Notes: generated by a model not told the origin, from the letters alone. 64,000 nt of DNA from Diphasiastrum complanatum (GCA_029204225.1 CM055101.1:58053005-58117004); one strand, 5' to 3'. Counted from the stretch's first letter, positions 45,591 to 56,940 are shown. Program-made: numbers and translations.

Positions 45591-47640
45591 TCAAGTGAAT
45601 TTAGAATAAAGTCTGCACCTTTAGCAGTCAGTGATCATTCAATTCTATTCGATTCATCTGATTCCTTCTTGTCTGATGGTATTTTCTCAAACAAAAGTGA
45701 GAATCTAGTTAGCAATGATCAAGGTCTAAAGCTCCGTATTTTTGCACCTCACAGACCAGCGCACTGCTTCATGCTCATGTCTCAACACATTCAAAAATCT
45801 CATGGAGTAGATGACTGCATTCGACTCAGTCATTGAAGATTTTGAATTAGTAATGACTCGACTATCGAGTCTATCGGAAGCTTTCGAAACATGGGTCATG
45901 GTGATTTCGACCTAGCAGCATCTCACTCTATCAAGGGTCATTTTGAAGCTACTTCAAGAGGAGATCAAACAAAATGGATCCTCCTCCAACTCAATATCGG
46001 ATCCTCAAGCTCTATTCTCAAAGAAAAATCAAAAGTTTAGATTCAAGTATCTACAAAGTCAGACTATCCTAACAAGAAGAGCAATATGCAGTCTGGATTG
46101 AATTCAGAGCCTTCATCATTTTAGCCAAGATAGAAACTATTTTGTAAATATTGTAAGAGGACTGGTCACCTTATTAAGGACTGTAGGACATTGAAACACA
46201 ACAATGAAAATAAGAAGCAGTTCCAACAACAACAAGCAAATGTTTCAACTACCAGTCACTCGACCCAGCCACAAGAGAAAAATGAAGTAGCCTTTATGAT
46301 CAAAGTTGAAATACTAGATGATATCGATTCCTGATATTTGGACTGAAAAGCAATACAGTACATGACTCACTACCGTGATTGGTTCCAAGACTACAAGTCA
46401 TACACCCATTCTACAGTTGTACAATTAGGAGACAACTCATCTCATACTATCAAGGATGAACTATGAGGATCAAATTTCAGAAAGGTGATGTAAATTTTTT
46501 GTTCAATGTCCTTCGTGTTCCAAATCTTACCAAAAATTTGCTTTCAACAAGCAAAATCACTGATTCTAGTCATAGCGTCAAATTTGATACAAAGGGCTGC
46601 ACTATTCTTGACAAATCTAGAAAAATTTTAGCTTTCAGTAGGAGATATGGCTATCTTTACAAACTAAGCCATTCTTGCTCCACAAACAGTCAAGATCTTC
46701 ATACTTCAACTTCTGAATTGACTGATATGTTATGGCATGTCCGAATAGGCCATTTAAACTTCAAAAGTATTCAACAAATGTCAAATCTGAAGTTAGTGCA
46801 AGATCTACCATCTATTAGCAAATCAAATTCTCTTTGTCAAAGTTGTATTATGAGCAAACATGCTAGAAGTCCATTCAATTTTTTATTCAGTCCATTCATC
46901 TGAAGGTTTGCTAGATCTTGTACATAGTGGCATTTGTGGCCCTATGCAGACTGCTTCCACAGGGGGAGCCATTTACTTTCTAGCTTTTATTGATGATTTT
47001 TCTCGAAGAACTGTTACCTACTTTCTAAAGAAAATATTTGAAACATTCAACTTCTTCAAACAATTCAAGACATCTGTTGAAAATTAGACAGAGAGAAAAA
47101 TTAAGGCTCTACGCATTGATGGAAGGGGATGATTTATCTCCATCGAATTCAAGGAGTTTTGCAAGGAGAATGGAATATACCAAGAATTTATAACTAGCTA
47201 TTCACCTCAGTCCAATGGTATAGCTGAAAGGAAGAATCGAAGATTGATCGAAAGTGCCAAGAGCATGTTGGCCCATGCCTCTCTTCCAAAGATTTTCTGG
47301 GCAAAAGTTATCACAACTGCTGCCTATCTACAAAATCCATCCATTACAAAAGCTCAAAACGGCAAAACACCTTATGAGGTATGGACATGATCGAAACCCT
47401 CACTCAAGCATGTTCGAGTTTTTGGATGCATTGCTTGCTCTCATATCCCTGCTGATTTAAGGAAGAAGCTAGACGATACTAGCAAAAAATCGATTTTCAT
47501 TGGCTATTCTCCAGATCACAAGGTTTATAAACTCTACAATCCGAAAAAAACTTGTTCACAAGTAGAGACATCATTTTTGTGGAAGATAAGTTCTTCGACC
47601 ACAATTTTAGAAAATTCCAATCCCAGAGTCGAGAGTAGCT
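45591..47640 (+). pseudogene. Ty1/copia gag, protease and integrase, broken
   Basis: A diverged gag leads to the knuckle CKYCKRTGHLIKDC (about 46141-46182, correct CX2CX4HX4C). The protease site is ruined (YLD-stop-KAIQYMTHYRDWF, where family members read W-Y-x-D-S-G-A). Next come VNFLFNVLRVPNLTKNLLST and the integrase zinc domain, LWHVRIGHLNFKSIQQMSN and CQSCIMSKHARSPF. The core FLAFIDDFSRRTVTYFLKK, LRIDGRG, SPQSNGIAERKNRRLIESAK, HVRVFGCIACSHIP and FIGYSPDHKVYKLYNPKK ends near 47600 (SRDIIFVEDKFFDHNF). RT and RNase H are absent; the 24-bp minisatellite follows directly. Stops at several sites, including 47085-47087, show decay. Confidence 0.9.
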
Positions 47641-47654
47641 CCAAGATTGGCGGA

Positions 47655-47870
47655 GCTCTTCACTCAGATCTCAACCGGAGCATTCCAATCAGATTTTCAA
47701 CCGAAACATTTCAGTCAGATCTCGACCAGAGACTTTTGTCAGATCTCGACCAAAGGCTTTGTGTCAGATCTGACCAACGGGTTCTGGTTCAAATCTCGAC
47801 CGAAGGACGTGATCAAATCTCGACCAAGGCAATTCGATCAATTCTTGACTGAAACACTTAGCTTGACCTG
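47655..47870 (+). repeat. 24-bp-type minisatellite, second array
   Basis: Repeats of (A)GATCTCGACC(G/A)(A/G)AGRCTT type, spaced mostly 24-27 bp, read QISTRDFCQISTKGF in one frame, like the arrays at 2.12 and 56.74 kb. GGATCTTG/TGGATCT words continue to about 48000. Confidence 0.75.
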
Positions 47871-48006
47871 ATTCCCGGTTGATCATATCTGGATCTAGAT
47901 GTCACTTGGATCTTGTTGGATGTTGTCGGATCTATTCAGATCTTGCTGGATCTTGATGGATTTGGCTTGATCTGACTAGATTTCTCTAGATCTAGTTGTA
48001 ATGACC

Positions 48007-48505
48007 TTAAAGATAGACTATTAGTGAGTTGTCATCACCATCCCTGATCTGTCTCACTGTGGTGGCCAATACTTGTGCAACTAGCATGTCGAATGGCGTC
48101 CCATCTAACTGCTCGAGGTTCACGGCTCCATGGCTAAGGGTCTCCTTTACTCGGAAAGGGCCTTCGCTTGTGAACTTCAACTTTCCCTTGAACGCCTTGG
48201 TTTTATACATGAGGACCAGATCTCCAGATCGAAGATCTTTCTTGTGTAACCGACGATCATGCCATGCTTTGCGTCATTCCTTCTCAGCTGCCAATGCATG
48301 CAGAACTAGTAAGCGTGTCTCACAAAGTTTATGTAGTGCTTCATAGCGTAATTGCAGAGATTTGGATTCATCAAGGCGTTGCGTTGTGGCAATTCTCAAA
48401 GAGGGCACCAAAAACTCTGCCAGCATTACTACACCCTGACCATAAACCAACTGAAATGGCGTGTGGTCAGTGCTTCCCTTGTAAGCTATTCTGAATGCCC
48501 GACGC
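48007..48505 (-). pseudogene. Ty3/gypsy integrase C-terminus
   Basis: Minus-strand reading: [60 protein letters not shown], a stop, WHDRRLHKKDLRSGDLVLMY, KAFKGKLKFTSEGPFRVKET and LEQLDGTPFDML. This is the region after the integrase core with the GPFR(V/I) motif of gypsy elements. It starts at 48505, exactly where the sHSP fragment on the other strand begins, giving a false fused ORF across the junction. Confidence 0.85.
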
Positions 48506-48506
48506 T

Positions 48507-49110
48507 TCCGCTTACCAGAGAATGTGAAAGTGGAGGAAGTGAAGGCGAAGGTTGAGGATGGCGTCCTCACCGTCACTGTTCCCAAAATCGAAAAACCTAA
48601 GCAAGAAGTGAAGCCCATCGAAATTTCCAGCTAAAGTGCAACAACATACTGCATGCCAAATAAAAGAGAACTTGAAATGTTTGAACAACATACGTCTAGC
48701 TCAATTTTCCTGATTCGCTTTCCAAGCAATAAGAATGAAACTATGTCCATAATGAAACCCTTGAGGCTTGAATACCGACGGACACTTTAGAGACTCTGTA
48801 TCAAGTTTTTGCTACTAGTAATATATAACTTAGCCTTTCAAAGCCTTTTATGATAATGACTTTGATTTCTTTTTTTACATCTCAGATTAGCCTCAGGTGT
48901 ATTATCTCTGAGATTGTAGATGTCTGTCTAGTGTGCCTTGTGAGTTTTGTGGACGTGTGTGTTCTGTTATCTACCCGCAGATGCCATCGCCAGATACCAT
49001 TTTTTTTTTTAACAATACTAGCTGGGTAAAATATTATCATCAGGATTCAGCAGTACCAATGGCAGCGGAGAATCCCGCATATTCCAGTTCTTTCATATAA
49101 AGCAGAAAAT
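48507..49110 (+). pseudogene. Third sHSP copy: 3' half of exon 2 and 3' flank
   Basis: [40 protein letters not shown] and EISS-stop (stop ending about 48634) match the last 43 residues of the two intact sHSP genes with Ala to Val and His to Gln changes. The 3' flank to about 49110 also aligns with the reverse complement of about 12250-12690, with many substitutions and indels (GCCGACGGACAC; AGACTCTGTAT; GTTCTGTTATCTAC). The 5' part of the gene and its intron are gone. The flank shows it came by DNA duplication, not by reverse transcription. Confidence 0.9.
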
Positions 49111-49378
49111 ATTGCAGTGAAGGATGCCATTTTCACGCTTTCCAACTTGCTCATTTGAAAACAAACAATCCTTGTGACTCTTTGATACGGTTCTTTCAAA
49201 GCAGTAGCAGAAGTTTCTTGTCGGGCGTGGGCGTTTCTCGATAAATATTCTTGAACAAGAATCTAAACCTTCCATACAGTAGTATTACCTAAAGCGCTTG
49301 CAATAAACTAACTGGCCTTTAAAAAGTGTACCTGACAAGTATCTTCAAATTCTCCTGCAAGCTTGCAGGCAGCAGCAC

Positions 49379-49460
49379 TGTGATGTCAAATGACTTTGAT
49401 TTCCAATCATCCATTCACTGTGATGTCAAATGACTTTGATTGCCAATCATCCATCTTGCT
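49379..49460. repeat. 40-bp tandem duplication
   Basis: TGATGTCAAATGACTTTGAT starts at 49381 and again at 49421, followed in both by (T/G)CCAATCATCCAT. Confidence 0.85.
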
Positions 49461-49589
49461 GGATGTCAATATGCTTACTTTTCTTATGAAACCCTCCATT
49501 TCTACATATGAAAATACAACCCTGATTGTCATTGTATATGTGCATGCTCTCAGTTGTTATCCCCAATTCTGTGCAGAAATGATCTTTTT

Positions 49590-50305
49590 TCTCCATGACA
49601 TAATCCCATCAGCTCAGCCTCTGTGGATGACAGGGCCACAGATTTTTGCTTTGAGCTCGCCCAGCTGACAGCCGCATTTCCCATCAAAAAGACATATCCG
49701 CAAGTAGATTTTTTGTCATCTAGATCATCTGCCCAGTCAGAGTCTACGTATCCTGATAGTCCATTTTAAGGAGCATGGTAACATAGTCCATGCTTTATTG
49801 TTCCCTTGAGGTAATTCAAAACCTTCTTAGCTGCCTGCCAGTGTTTCAGCCCTGGGTTAACGAAAAATCGAATTAGAATCTATGTGGCAGAAGATATATC
49901 AGGCCCAGTGCACACCATGCTATACACAAGTGATCTAACAAGGCTTCTGTAAGGATATCGGGTCATCTCAAGCTGTTCTTCCCTCGATTTAGGTGACAAT
50001 TCCGAACATAGCTTGATCCCTGGTTCCAATGGAGTCCCGACAGGCTTTGAGTTTTCCATACCATATCTTACGAGCATATTCAATATGTATCTTTCTTGAC
50101 TCAGATGAATCCTTCTGTTCTATTTGTCTCTGATTACTTGTATACCTAGACAATAGTGCAGCCCTCCCATATCTTTCATTTCAAATTCTGATTTCAACTC
50201 ACCTTTGCACTCATGCGATTTCTTGGTGTCATTACCAATCAGTATGATATCCTCAACATACATTGCCATGACCGTAATCTCTTAAATTGACCTTTTGAAA
50301 CATAC
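49590..50305 (-). pseudogene. Ty1/copia RT end and RNase H fragment
   Basis: Minus strand from 50290: VMAMYVEDIILIGNDTKKSH (YVDD changed to YVED), FEMKDMGGLHYCLGIQVIRD, stop, LSQERYILNMLVRYGMENSK, PVGTPLEPGIKLCSEL, YRSLVRSLVYSMVCTGPDI, GLKHWQAAKKVLNYLKGTIK, GYVDSDWADDLDDKKSTCGY and VSWASSKQKSVALSSTEAEL. The order is typical of copia RT to RNase H. It is less decayed in RNase H than in RT, and belongs to a different subfamily from those at 33 and 61 kb. No LTR was found nearby. Confidence 0.85.
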
Positions 50306-50847
50306 ACTTTGGTCTGTGTCGCAGCGTTGATATCTCCATTCTCTCATACCATATCTGAAAATCATTCAGTGGCCTTCTCAACATTCAGGCCAGCAAACAC
50401 TAGTGCACTAACCTACCTAAATGATAGTGCATGTAGATACTCTACATACAACTCTTTTCTAGCTTGTAGACTATGGATCTTGTTGTCTAAAACAAAAAAT
50501 TTATAAGAATCAATTAATTTGACATCAAAATCTGCTACTGGGGCAGATAGCAGGATTAACGAGAACAACAAAAGGCGTAACTATAGCTTGAGTATGGTCT
50601 TTAAATTTTATTTCTAAGTTATGTACATGGGAGATGTTCAGTTCCCTAACCTCCATGGGCCTATCGCCAGTGTCTGGGTCAATTGGTGGCCCCTCACATT
50701 GTTCAATGTCTAAAATAAAGTAGTTTGTTGTACTTTCTTGCTTTCATGAATTAATGCTCGCATTTTTGCAACATCTTATATTGGCTGTATCAAGCCTAAT
50801 GGTGGCCCTAGGTAGATTCAAATTACTTGATTGAGGAGTGGATTTAT
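50306..50847. other. Non-coding stretch
   Basis: No supported coding region or repeat; AT-rich. Confidence 0.3.
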
Positions 50848-51432
50848 CTAGAATTCTCGGACCGGTGCCTTGTGAGTCATAGTTTTAAATATTTTAACTT
50901 TATGTATGGAAGAGGCAGAAGCATCAACAGTTATAGTCTCTAGGGAAGTACGTTTTCTCTTTGGGGGAGAGAGTATTGCTCTATCTCTGGAGGAGTCAAG
51001 GGGCTGGGAATCCTTTTGTGAGGAGGGCAAGCTCTTGTGAGAGGACATTGATCTTACAAACTTTGGTAGAACATGATCCTCCTTCTCTAGTGTCTCAGCA
51101 ACAATAAAAACTGAAGCTTTCAACGTCTGAAAAACGTACAAAAATTTGAATGCTTAATGCTTTAGCGAAACCCATGCCCAACATAAAGATGAACAAGATT
51201 ATTGAATATAATTCGAGTGAAAGATAGAGATATAACTCACAATGGTTTTAAAAGCTTCATAAAAAAAGTCCCTCACTCGCTCACAAATGCGTATGTTCAT
51301 GAATCTATTTTCCACAATGTACAAATAGATTTTTTTGTCAATGGCTTTTATGGGGATGTTTGTAAAGCCTACGTTGTCATCTGCCACTGTTACTTTGTGA
51401 AGCACATGACCTTTGTTGAATTTCACACACAT
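50848..51432 (-). CDS. Hypothetical two-exon gene, 156 aa
   Basis: Exon 1 is 51432-51241 (64 codons) and ends ACCATT at a strong donor GTGAGT. Exon 2 is 51126-50848 and begins after TTTTTGTACGTTTTTCAG. The 114-bp intron is phase 0, and the join gives one open frame of 156 codons. The first half (MCVKFNKGHVLHKVTVADDN … ENRFMNIRICERVRDFFYEA) looks folded, with alternating beta-like and helical stretches. The second half is Ser/Lys-rich (SSHKSLPSSQKDSQPLDSS) with a PPKRKR cluster that could be a nuclear signal. I recognise no family. An in-frame stop lies just upstream of the Met, so an earlier exon could exist. It sits about 110 bp downstream of a gypsy LTR on the same strand, which might drive it or have carried it. 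Confidence 0.45.
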
Positions 51433-51538
51433 GGGAGTGAGTGCCCAGAAGTGTGATTATGATCTCCTAAGACTTGGTGATTGCACAAAGATCAAATATA
51501 GATTGAAATCCAAGATCTATCTCAAAAACTAAGGCAAG

Positions 51539-52358
51539 TGTAGGGATGTAGATTTGGTCGGTGAGTAGCCCTTCCACCTGTCAAAGAGGGTTAGAACACT
51601 TGGATAGGATCGTAACCTAGCTTAGATGCTACTTTTAGTTGATCTCTACTTTTTCCCCTAACTCTACTCACCTTTAACACTACCCGCACTAACTCTAATC
51701 CACTAAACTAGCATTCAACATGGTTTTGGGTGAAATGGGAAGAGAAGAAGAGAAGAGATAGAGAGACAAAGAGAGAAAGAGAAAGAGAGAGAGTGGAGAG
51801 GGGAGTTAGTTCAAATGCTCAAGATGCATGCTAATGGAAACCATAACTACTAAAACAATAATAAGGAAATGGAAAGCAAATAAAAAACGCAACAATAGCA
51901 TTAGCATGAGTGCTTAGCAAATGAAAATGCTTTGGCTCTCCAAAATAGTAGAGTCTCTTCCTCCTTCTCATTAAGCATGGAAATATGGTACAAGAGATAT
52001 CTTTTTATCAATGGGGAAGGCCCTTGCACTTCTAAAAATATGTGCACTAATCTTAACCATCCATCTTGGACCCAATCTAATCCAAGGGTCCTAAAAAAAG
52101 TACATTGAAATTCACATGATTCATGTGACTCTCAAATTGGACCCAACTTAGAAAGTTTTACACTAAGTTTATTAACTTGACATTGTGGCCTCAAGTTTTA
52201 TTTTATTTGCAAAAAGGCCCAAGTCTTTTATTCTATCTACAACTTGACTTGCGTGCTCATTGGGCCATGGGCTTATATACGCAGGATGCCACGACTCTCA
52301 CAACTATTTCTATTTTTCGATTTTATTTATTTACAATGTGTTGGGAATACCCCCAACA
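51539..52358 (-). mobile_element. Ty3/gypsy LTR, 820 bp, minus orientation
   Basis: Minus-strand termini TGTTGGGGG (52358) and CATCCCTACA (51539) are proper TG…CA ends. About 330 bp at its 3' end (51539-51870) match, in reverse, the plus-strand LTR at 56038-56375, including a GA/CT tract. It follows directly after the coiled-coil ORF on the same strand, as a 3' LTR would. Confidence 0.75.
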
Positions 52359-52407
52359 GGACCCATGGCTTGAAGTAGTGCCGGTCCCTCGGCACTCTGC
52401 CGGTTCA

Positions 52408-53815
52408 GTACAAAGTTTTCTTGGCCCGCCTCTGGTGGATAAGGTAGCCTGTAACATCTTCCATGAAGGTGATTCGGTCGATATTCTTCAAGTCCTTGGG
52501 CGTGAAAAGGGATTTGTGGAGCCAACTTTGGTCGACCCACACCTGGAATCTGCACATCCAAGGATCGCCAAGGAGTCCTACTCGGTAGTAGACTCACGCT
52601 ACTGGAAGCTGATCTTCAACTTTCTCCGATGCTAGCACTTTATGTGGATCAAATAATATGGGTGAGAAGAAATTGTCCCATTTCGTTTCAATCCCCATTA
52701 AATATTCTAAGTCCCAGACATAAGTGGCCGTGCAGACCATTGGATCAGGACAGTTAAAATACTTATTAGAAAATCGGGTGAGAATCCTTCGGGCGTCTAC
52801 ATCCGTAGTCCAACCGTGCTCTAAAGAAATTCTTGGCCAATTGCAGTTCTGGATGGTGATCTGGTCCAGGGGAGTGTCGCATGCCCATTTGGATCATCGC
52901 GTGCATGGCAAGAAATACGCATTCACCTATAGTTGTCGTGGACTAGTCACATAGGCTCTGATGGCCGCAGGGTCTCGTTCAAACAATTGTTGACACCACT
53001 CTAGTTGTGGTTGGAGGGCGGGAAGTACGTGCAGCTCATTGCCTTTGTTGGTTTGTGCTAAAAAGGATATCTGCCAGCTGCTTCTTGCGGACTCGTGGGG
53101 ATATTTGACCATGAACTCATTGATTTTCTCTTCCACGGACTTCGGTCGACGGAAAGTGCGGCTGGCAGATATGGATCTTGAGCTGTGAGATGTGGAAGCT
53201 TGGCACTCCCCTTGGCTTTGGCTCAGATTCATATCTTGGCTCAGATCTTGGGCATCTGCATCGGCTATATCTAAGCCTTGATCTTGCGTGGTGGGTCCTT
53301 CTTCCTGTTTGCTCTTTTCTTGGCTGGAACTTGAGCTGGCAGGGTCTTTCAAGGGTGGCGGTGGAATCACCATTGGAGCTGGTTAAGGCTACTGCTCGAT
53401 GTTTTTCTGGAAGGCCTTTAGAGCACTTTTAGCTTGTGCCAATTCTTGCATTGCCTCGTGCCGATAATTGTTGAACTCGGCCGTCTGGTACTTAGCAAAT
53501 GTGTTAGTATAAACCTGCACTTGCTTCCTTAGTAGATCCACCCCGACTTGGCTGAGGGGTCTATTGGTAGGTGCAGGTTGTGCCAGCCATGTCGTCTTCT
53601 CTGCTTGTAATGTCGTCATCTCTGCTCCGAGGCATATATTTTCTGTTTTCAGCATTGTGATTTGTGCTTGGAGCTGAGTGAGGCGTTGCGTGAGCTATTT
53701 TTGGATCTCCTGGACCTTGGTCTGAGCATTTGTGGTAGGCTTGGACAGGGCTGTGATATACCCTTGGAGATCCGCTTCATATTTCTTGAGGTTTTCCACC
53801 TCAACTTTTCTCGCT
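52408..53815 (-). pseudogene. Coiled-coil gag-like ORF without pol (about 470 codons, few stops)
   Basis: One frame on the minus strand runs from about 53815 to 52408, interrupted only by stops near 53695, 53390 and 52937 and one or two more. First comes a heptad-rich coiled coil (KVEVENLKKYEADLQGY; TQLQAQITMLKTENICLGAE). Then a linker with PPPPLKDPASSSSS, Gln/Ser/Asp-rich. Then a folded-looking domain: KSVEEKINEFMVKYPHESA, WQISFLAQTNKGNELHVL, ALQPQLEWCQQLFERDPAAI, RRILTRFSNKYFNCPDPMVC, YVWDLEYLMGIETKWDNFF and FTPKDLKNIDRITFMEDVTG. It is followed 50 bp later by the LTR. No knuckle, protease or RT is visible. I do not recognise the domain. A non-autonomous, gag-only element (TR-GAG type) is the most likely explanation. 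Confidence 0.55.
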
Positions 53816-54118
53816 AGATTTTACGATTAGTTTTCAAGATTTTTCTAGATTTTTTCGAGAATTTTTTCGTGTCTTTTTGAGATTTTTCACGTCTTTTTTT
53901 GAGCATTTTCGAAATATTTGCGTGCCTTTTTGAGATTTTTTTGCATATTGTTCAAGTAAAAGAACCCTTAAAAATCCAAAAAACTCTACAAAATCCAACA
54001 AACACCAAAACCCTCTAAAACGTCCAGAAAACCCTACAAAAATCCAAAAACACCAAAAAAAATAATAATCTAAAAACACTAGAAAATCGTACCCAACACC
54101 AAAAAGACACAATTGTAA
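53816..54118. repeat. T-rich then A-rich tracts
   Basis: 53820-53950 repeats TTTTTTCGTG/TTTTTGAGATTTTT words as at 2270-2440. 53960-54110 repeats AAAATCCAAAAA/AACCCTACAAA words. Together they look like the leader of the gag that starts at 54121. Confidence 0.6.
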
Positions 54119-54120
54119 CC

Positions 54121-55440
54121 AATGGACCACCCTACTAATCCGAATATCTCAACAGATTATCCATACGAAATGAGATCCCCTACAACTGAAAAAATCAGAC
54201 GTCATAGGTTCTACCGAATGTAGTCCCAACTCCACGAGCCATCCACAAACCCATTCACAGAACAAGAGCCAAGTCTTCATGAGCACGAGCCCATTTTTAT
54301 GATACTGAATCCTCACGGGCTAGAACCCACTTTAATGGCATTTTTGCTACCCACGGTGCTCATAATGAGAAAAGAACAGCCAAGTTAGATCTACCAAAGT
54401 TTGATGGTAGTTCGGACCCTCAAAGATTCTTGCAAATCTTTGAGAATGTGTGTGATGTTTATGGTGAAACATCTCTCGACGCTATGGTCCAACTGTTTTC
54501 CATGGCCATGATCGCTAAAGCACATGACTAGTCTTTTAACCTCGATCATGAAGATAAGATGGATTGGTCACTTTTGAAAGAGTCAATTATCAAGCGTTTT
54601 AAAGTCTTTCGCTTGATAGAGAGCCTTTTTGTCAAATTGAGTAACATCAAGATGGCAAAAGATGAACGTGTACAAGACTATATCGAGCGTTTCAAACGCT
54701 TAGTCAAGTACAAGAACATCCCTCCAAACAGATGCTCATCATCTGGTTTTTAGTCGGCCTTCCAAGATGGATCAGACGTGAGCTTAAATCCAATGATGAA
54801 TATACGAGCCTAAAGTTAGCTATGTCTGATGCCATCAAGGCGGAAGATGAAGGATCATACAGTTGATGAATCCAGAGAAAGGAGAACACCACGTGCTCCT
54901 GTCCATGAGTCCAAGCCGATTGAGGACACCTGAGATCAGCTTTGGAAATCACATCTAGAGTTGCGTAATAAGCAACATCAACTACAAATGGAAAAACTCA
55001 CCAATGAGTTTTAAACTACCCTGAAGTTTATCCAAAGTAGTATGTTTGGTCAGCCAAACTTTGCATAGGTACCTTATAGACGAAAACCCATATGGTGCCC
55101 ACATTGTCGGGCTACACATCCTGCTGATGCTTGTCCTTCATATCAGCCTATCAAGCACGTCATCCAACGATATGAAGAACAACCGTGACAATATGGACAT
55201 TCCTCGCCTTATCATGAATACCCACCAAAAAGTCCAAAACCATTAGTCATACAAGATGGCTATGCCGTTATACAAGGGCCATTGGACAATAGATGTTTCA
55301 TCTATGGTGAAACCGGCCAGAGTCATGGCTGATTGTCCAGTGAGGACCAAGTACCATGCCGAGTGTCCCGACTGTGTCATAAAACACAATTTCAAAGTCT
55401 GTCCAAAACAACCCAACAAGATTCTACTTGCCCCACACGT
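54121..55440 (+). pseudogene. Ty3/gypsy gag with two knuckles
   Basis: Starts MDHPTNPNISTDYPYEMRSP, then after frame changes AKLDLPKFDGSSDPQRFLQI, FENVCDVYGETSLDAMVQLF, a stop, then MDWSLLKESIIKRFKVFRLI, NIKMAKDERVQDYIERFKRL and GLPRWIRRELKSNDEYTSL. It is the same family as the gag at 0.3-1.1 kb. Two zinc knuckles follow, CPHCRATHPADAC (about 55097-55135) and CPDCVIKHNFKVC (about 55365-55403). Both are CX2CX3HX4C, one residue shorter than the standard CX2CX4HX4C. A third, in CFIYGETGQSHG, is destroyed. Stops and frameshifts are frequent. No protease follows. Confidence 0.8.
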
Positions 55441-56037
55441 CAGTTATGAATCACGATAGGATGCTCACGAGCATCATAGTACCCAACCGCTCAACCTGCT
55501 GCTCACTTGAGAAGTTTCTTGCAAACTTCTGCTTTACCACGCAATTCACCAACTCCATAATGCAAAAAGACACTAACATGAAATGAGTCCTTGTAGGAGG
55601 AAAGTGAAATCAATATTCCGGATAGAGATTCAGTTTTGAATCTCTTGCTCAAAGAGGTCCTCAGGACATAGTATCTCAACAATAATTGCATCTCAAGCTA
55701 TATCTTACAACATCTACTATCAACGATGGTACATTAAGTGTCACTATTCATGTCTTGTTTTTGACAAGGGCTTATGAGAGTTCTTTCATTACTCTAAAAG
55801 ATCAATAGAAACATGAAATTGTCTAGGTGAATTATACATGTTGATGAATGACTTTTGTTTGACAAGTGCTCTACAGCTTTCACTCTCTATAACATTGGTA
55901 TCTTCCTTGTTTATTTTTTGTCATTTTTTTTGGTAATTTCTTTTAATTGCATCTCTTTTTTTAGATTTGTTTTTAGTTCATCAAGGATAGCCATTGAACA
56001 GGAGACATCATGTAGCGTATCTCAAGAATAACTTGTC
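55441..56037. other. No recognisable feature
   Basis: AT-rich sequence with short ORFs only. It may hold the remains of the pol region of the gag before it, but no motif survives. Confidence 0.3.
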
Positions 56038-56394
56038 ATTCTATTGTTTTAGTAGTTATGGTTTTTCCATTAGCATGCATCTTGGGCATTTAAGCTAACA
56101 TCCCTCTCCACTCTCTCTCACTCTCTCTCTCTCTCTCTCTCTCTTTGCCTCTCTATCTCTTTTCTTCTTCTCTTTCCATTTCACCCAAAACCATGTTGAA
56201 TGCTAGTTTAGTGGAGTAGAGTTCGTGGGGGTAGTGTTAAAGGTGAGTAGAGTCAGGGAAAAAAGTAGAGATCAACTAAAAATAGTGTCTAAGCTAGGTT
56301 AGGATCCTATCCAAGTGTTCTAACCTTCTTTGACAGGCAGAAGGGCTACTCACCGACCAAATCTACATCCCTACAGTGGTGCCGTTGTTGGGGA
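56038..56394 (+). mobile_element. Ty3/gypsy 5' LTR part and primer site (Athila-like)
   Basis: The block ends CATCCCTACA (56375) and is followed by TGGTGCCGTTGTTGGGGA (56377-56394), close to the TGGCGCCGTTGCCGGGGA site used by Athila-type gypsy elements. It is the reverse complement of the end of the LTR at 51539-52358. Only the last 340 bp are present. Confidence 0.75.
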
Positions 56395-56735
56395 TAGGTT
56401 TTCACTAACTAGTTTAGTGGTGTTTTTTTCCTTTTTTGGAGTGTTTTTAGGTGGATTTTGGGTAGAGTTAGCTTGTATTCTGTATTTTTGTATGCTTGAA
56501 CTATTCACAGCCAGCAAAGGAGGTGTGAGAGGGTAGAGGAGGCCCTGAACAGTCTCTAAGGGCTTGACATCTAGCCAGAAACCTTGAAAATCCCAAAAAA
56601 CACTCAAGTCTGTATTTTGGAGAGAAAAGAGGCAAAACTCTCAGCAGATTCTGTTTTCTCCAAAACCAGTGGAAACCAATTCTCGCATGACTGGCAGCAG
56701 CTCCAGAAATCCTCAGCCTCGGTAGAGAGCATACT
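56395..56735 (+). other. Element leader, non-coding
   Basis: Sequence after the primer site, without an ORF of note; T-rich then GGCCC-containing. It runs into the minisatellite. Confidence 0.35.
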
Positions 56736-56736
56736 A

Positions 56737-56895
56737 GAGTGGCGCGGCTGAGATTTCGAAAGAATGCCCGGATCGAGATTGGAACTGGAGATGCTTCGGT
56801 CGAGATCTGACTGAATTGCTTCGGTTGAAATCTGACAGAAGTCGTCGATTGAGAGTTGAAGTGCAAACATGGGCAAGATCTGACTATTGTTTTTT
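56737..56895 (-). repeat. 24-bp-type minisatellite, third array
   Basis: On the minus strand the repeats read LSIDDFCQISTEAIQSDLD, with TCTCGACCG(A) words. Same family as at 2.12 and 47.66 kb. A run of about 20 T's at 56887 ends it. Confidence 0.7.
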
Positions 56896-56940
56896 TTTTT
56901 TTTTTGGTAAGCACCTGCGTCGTTCGAGATAATAATGGAG

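Noticed and set aside
48274-48618. 114-codon minus-strand ORF
   Set aside because: It joins antisense sHSP sequence to a gypsy integrase end across a rearrangement junction; not a gene.
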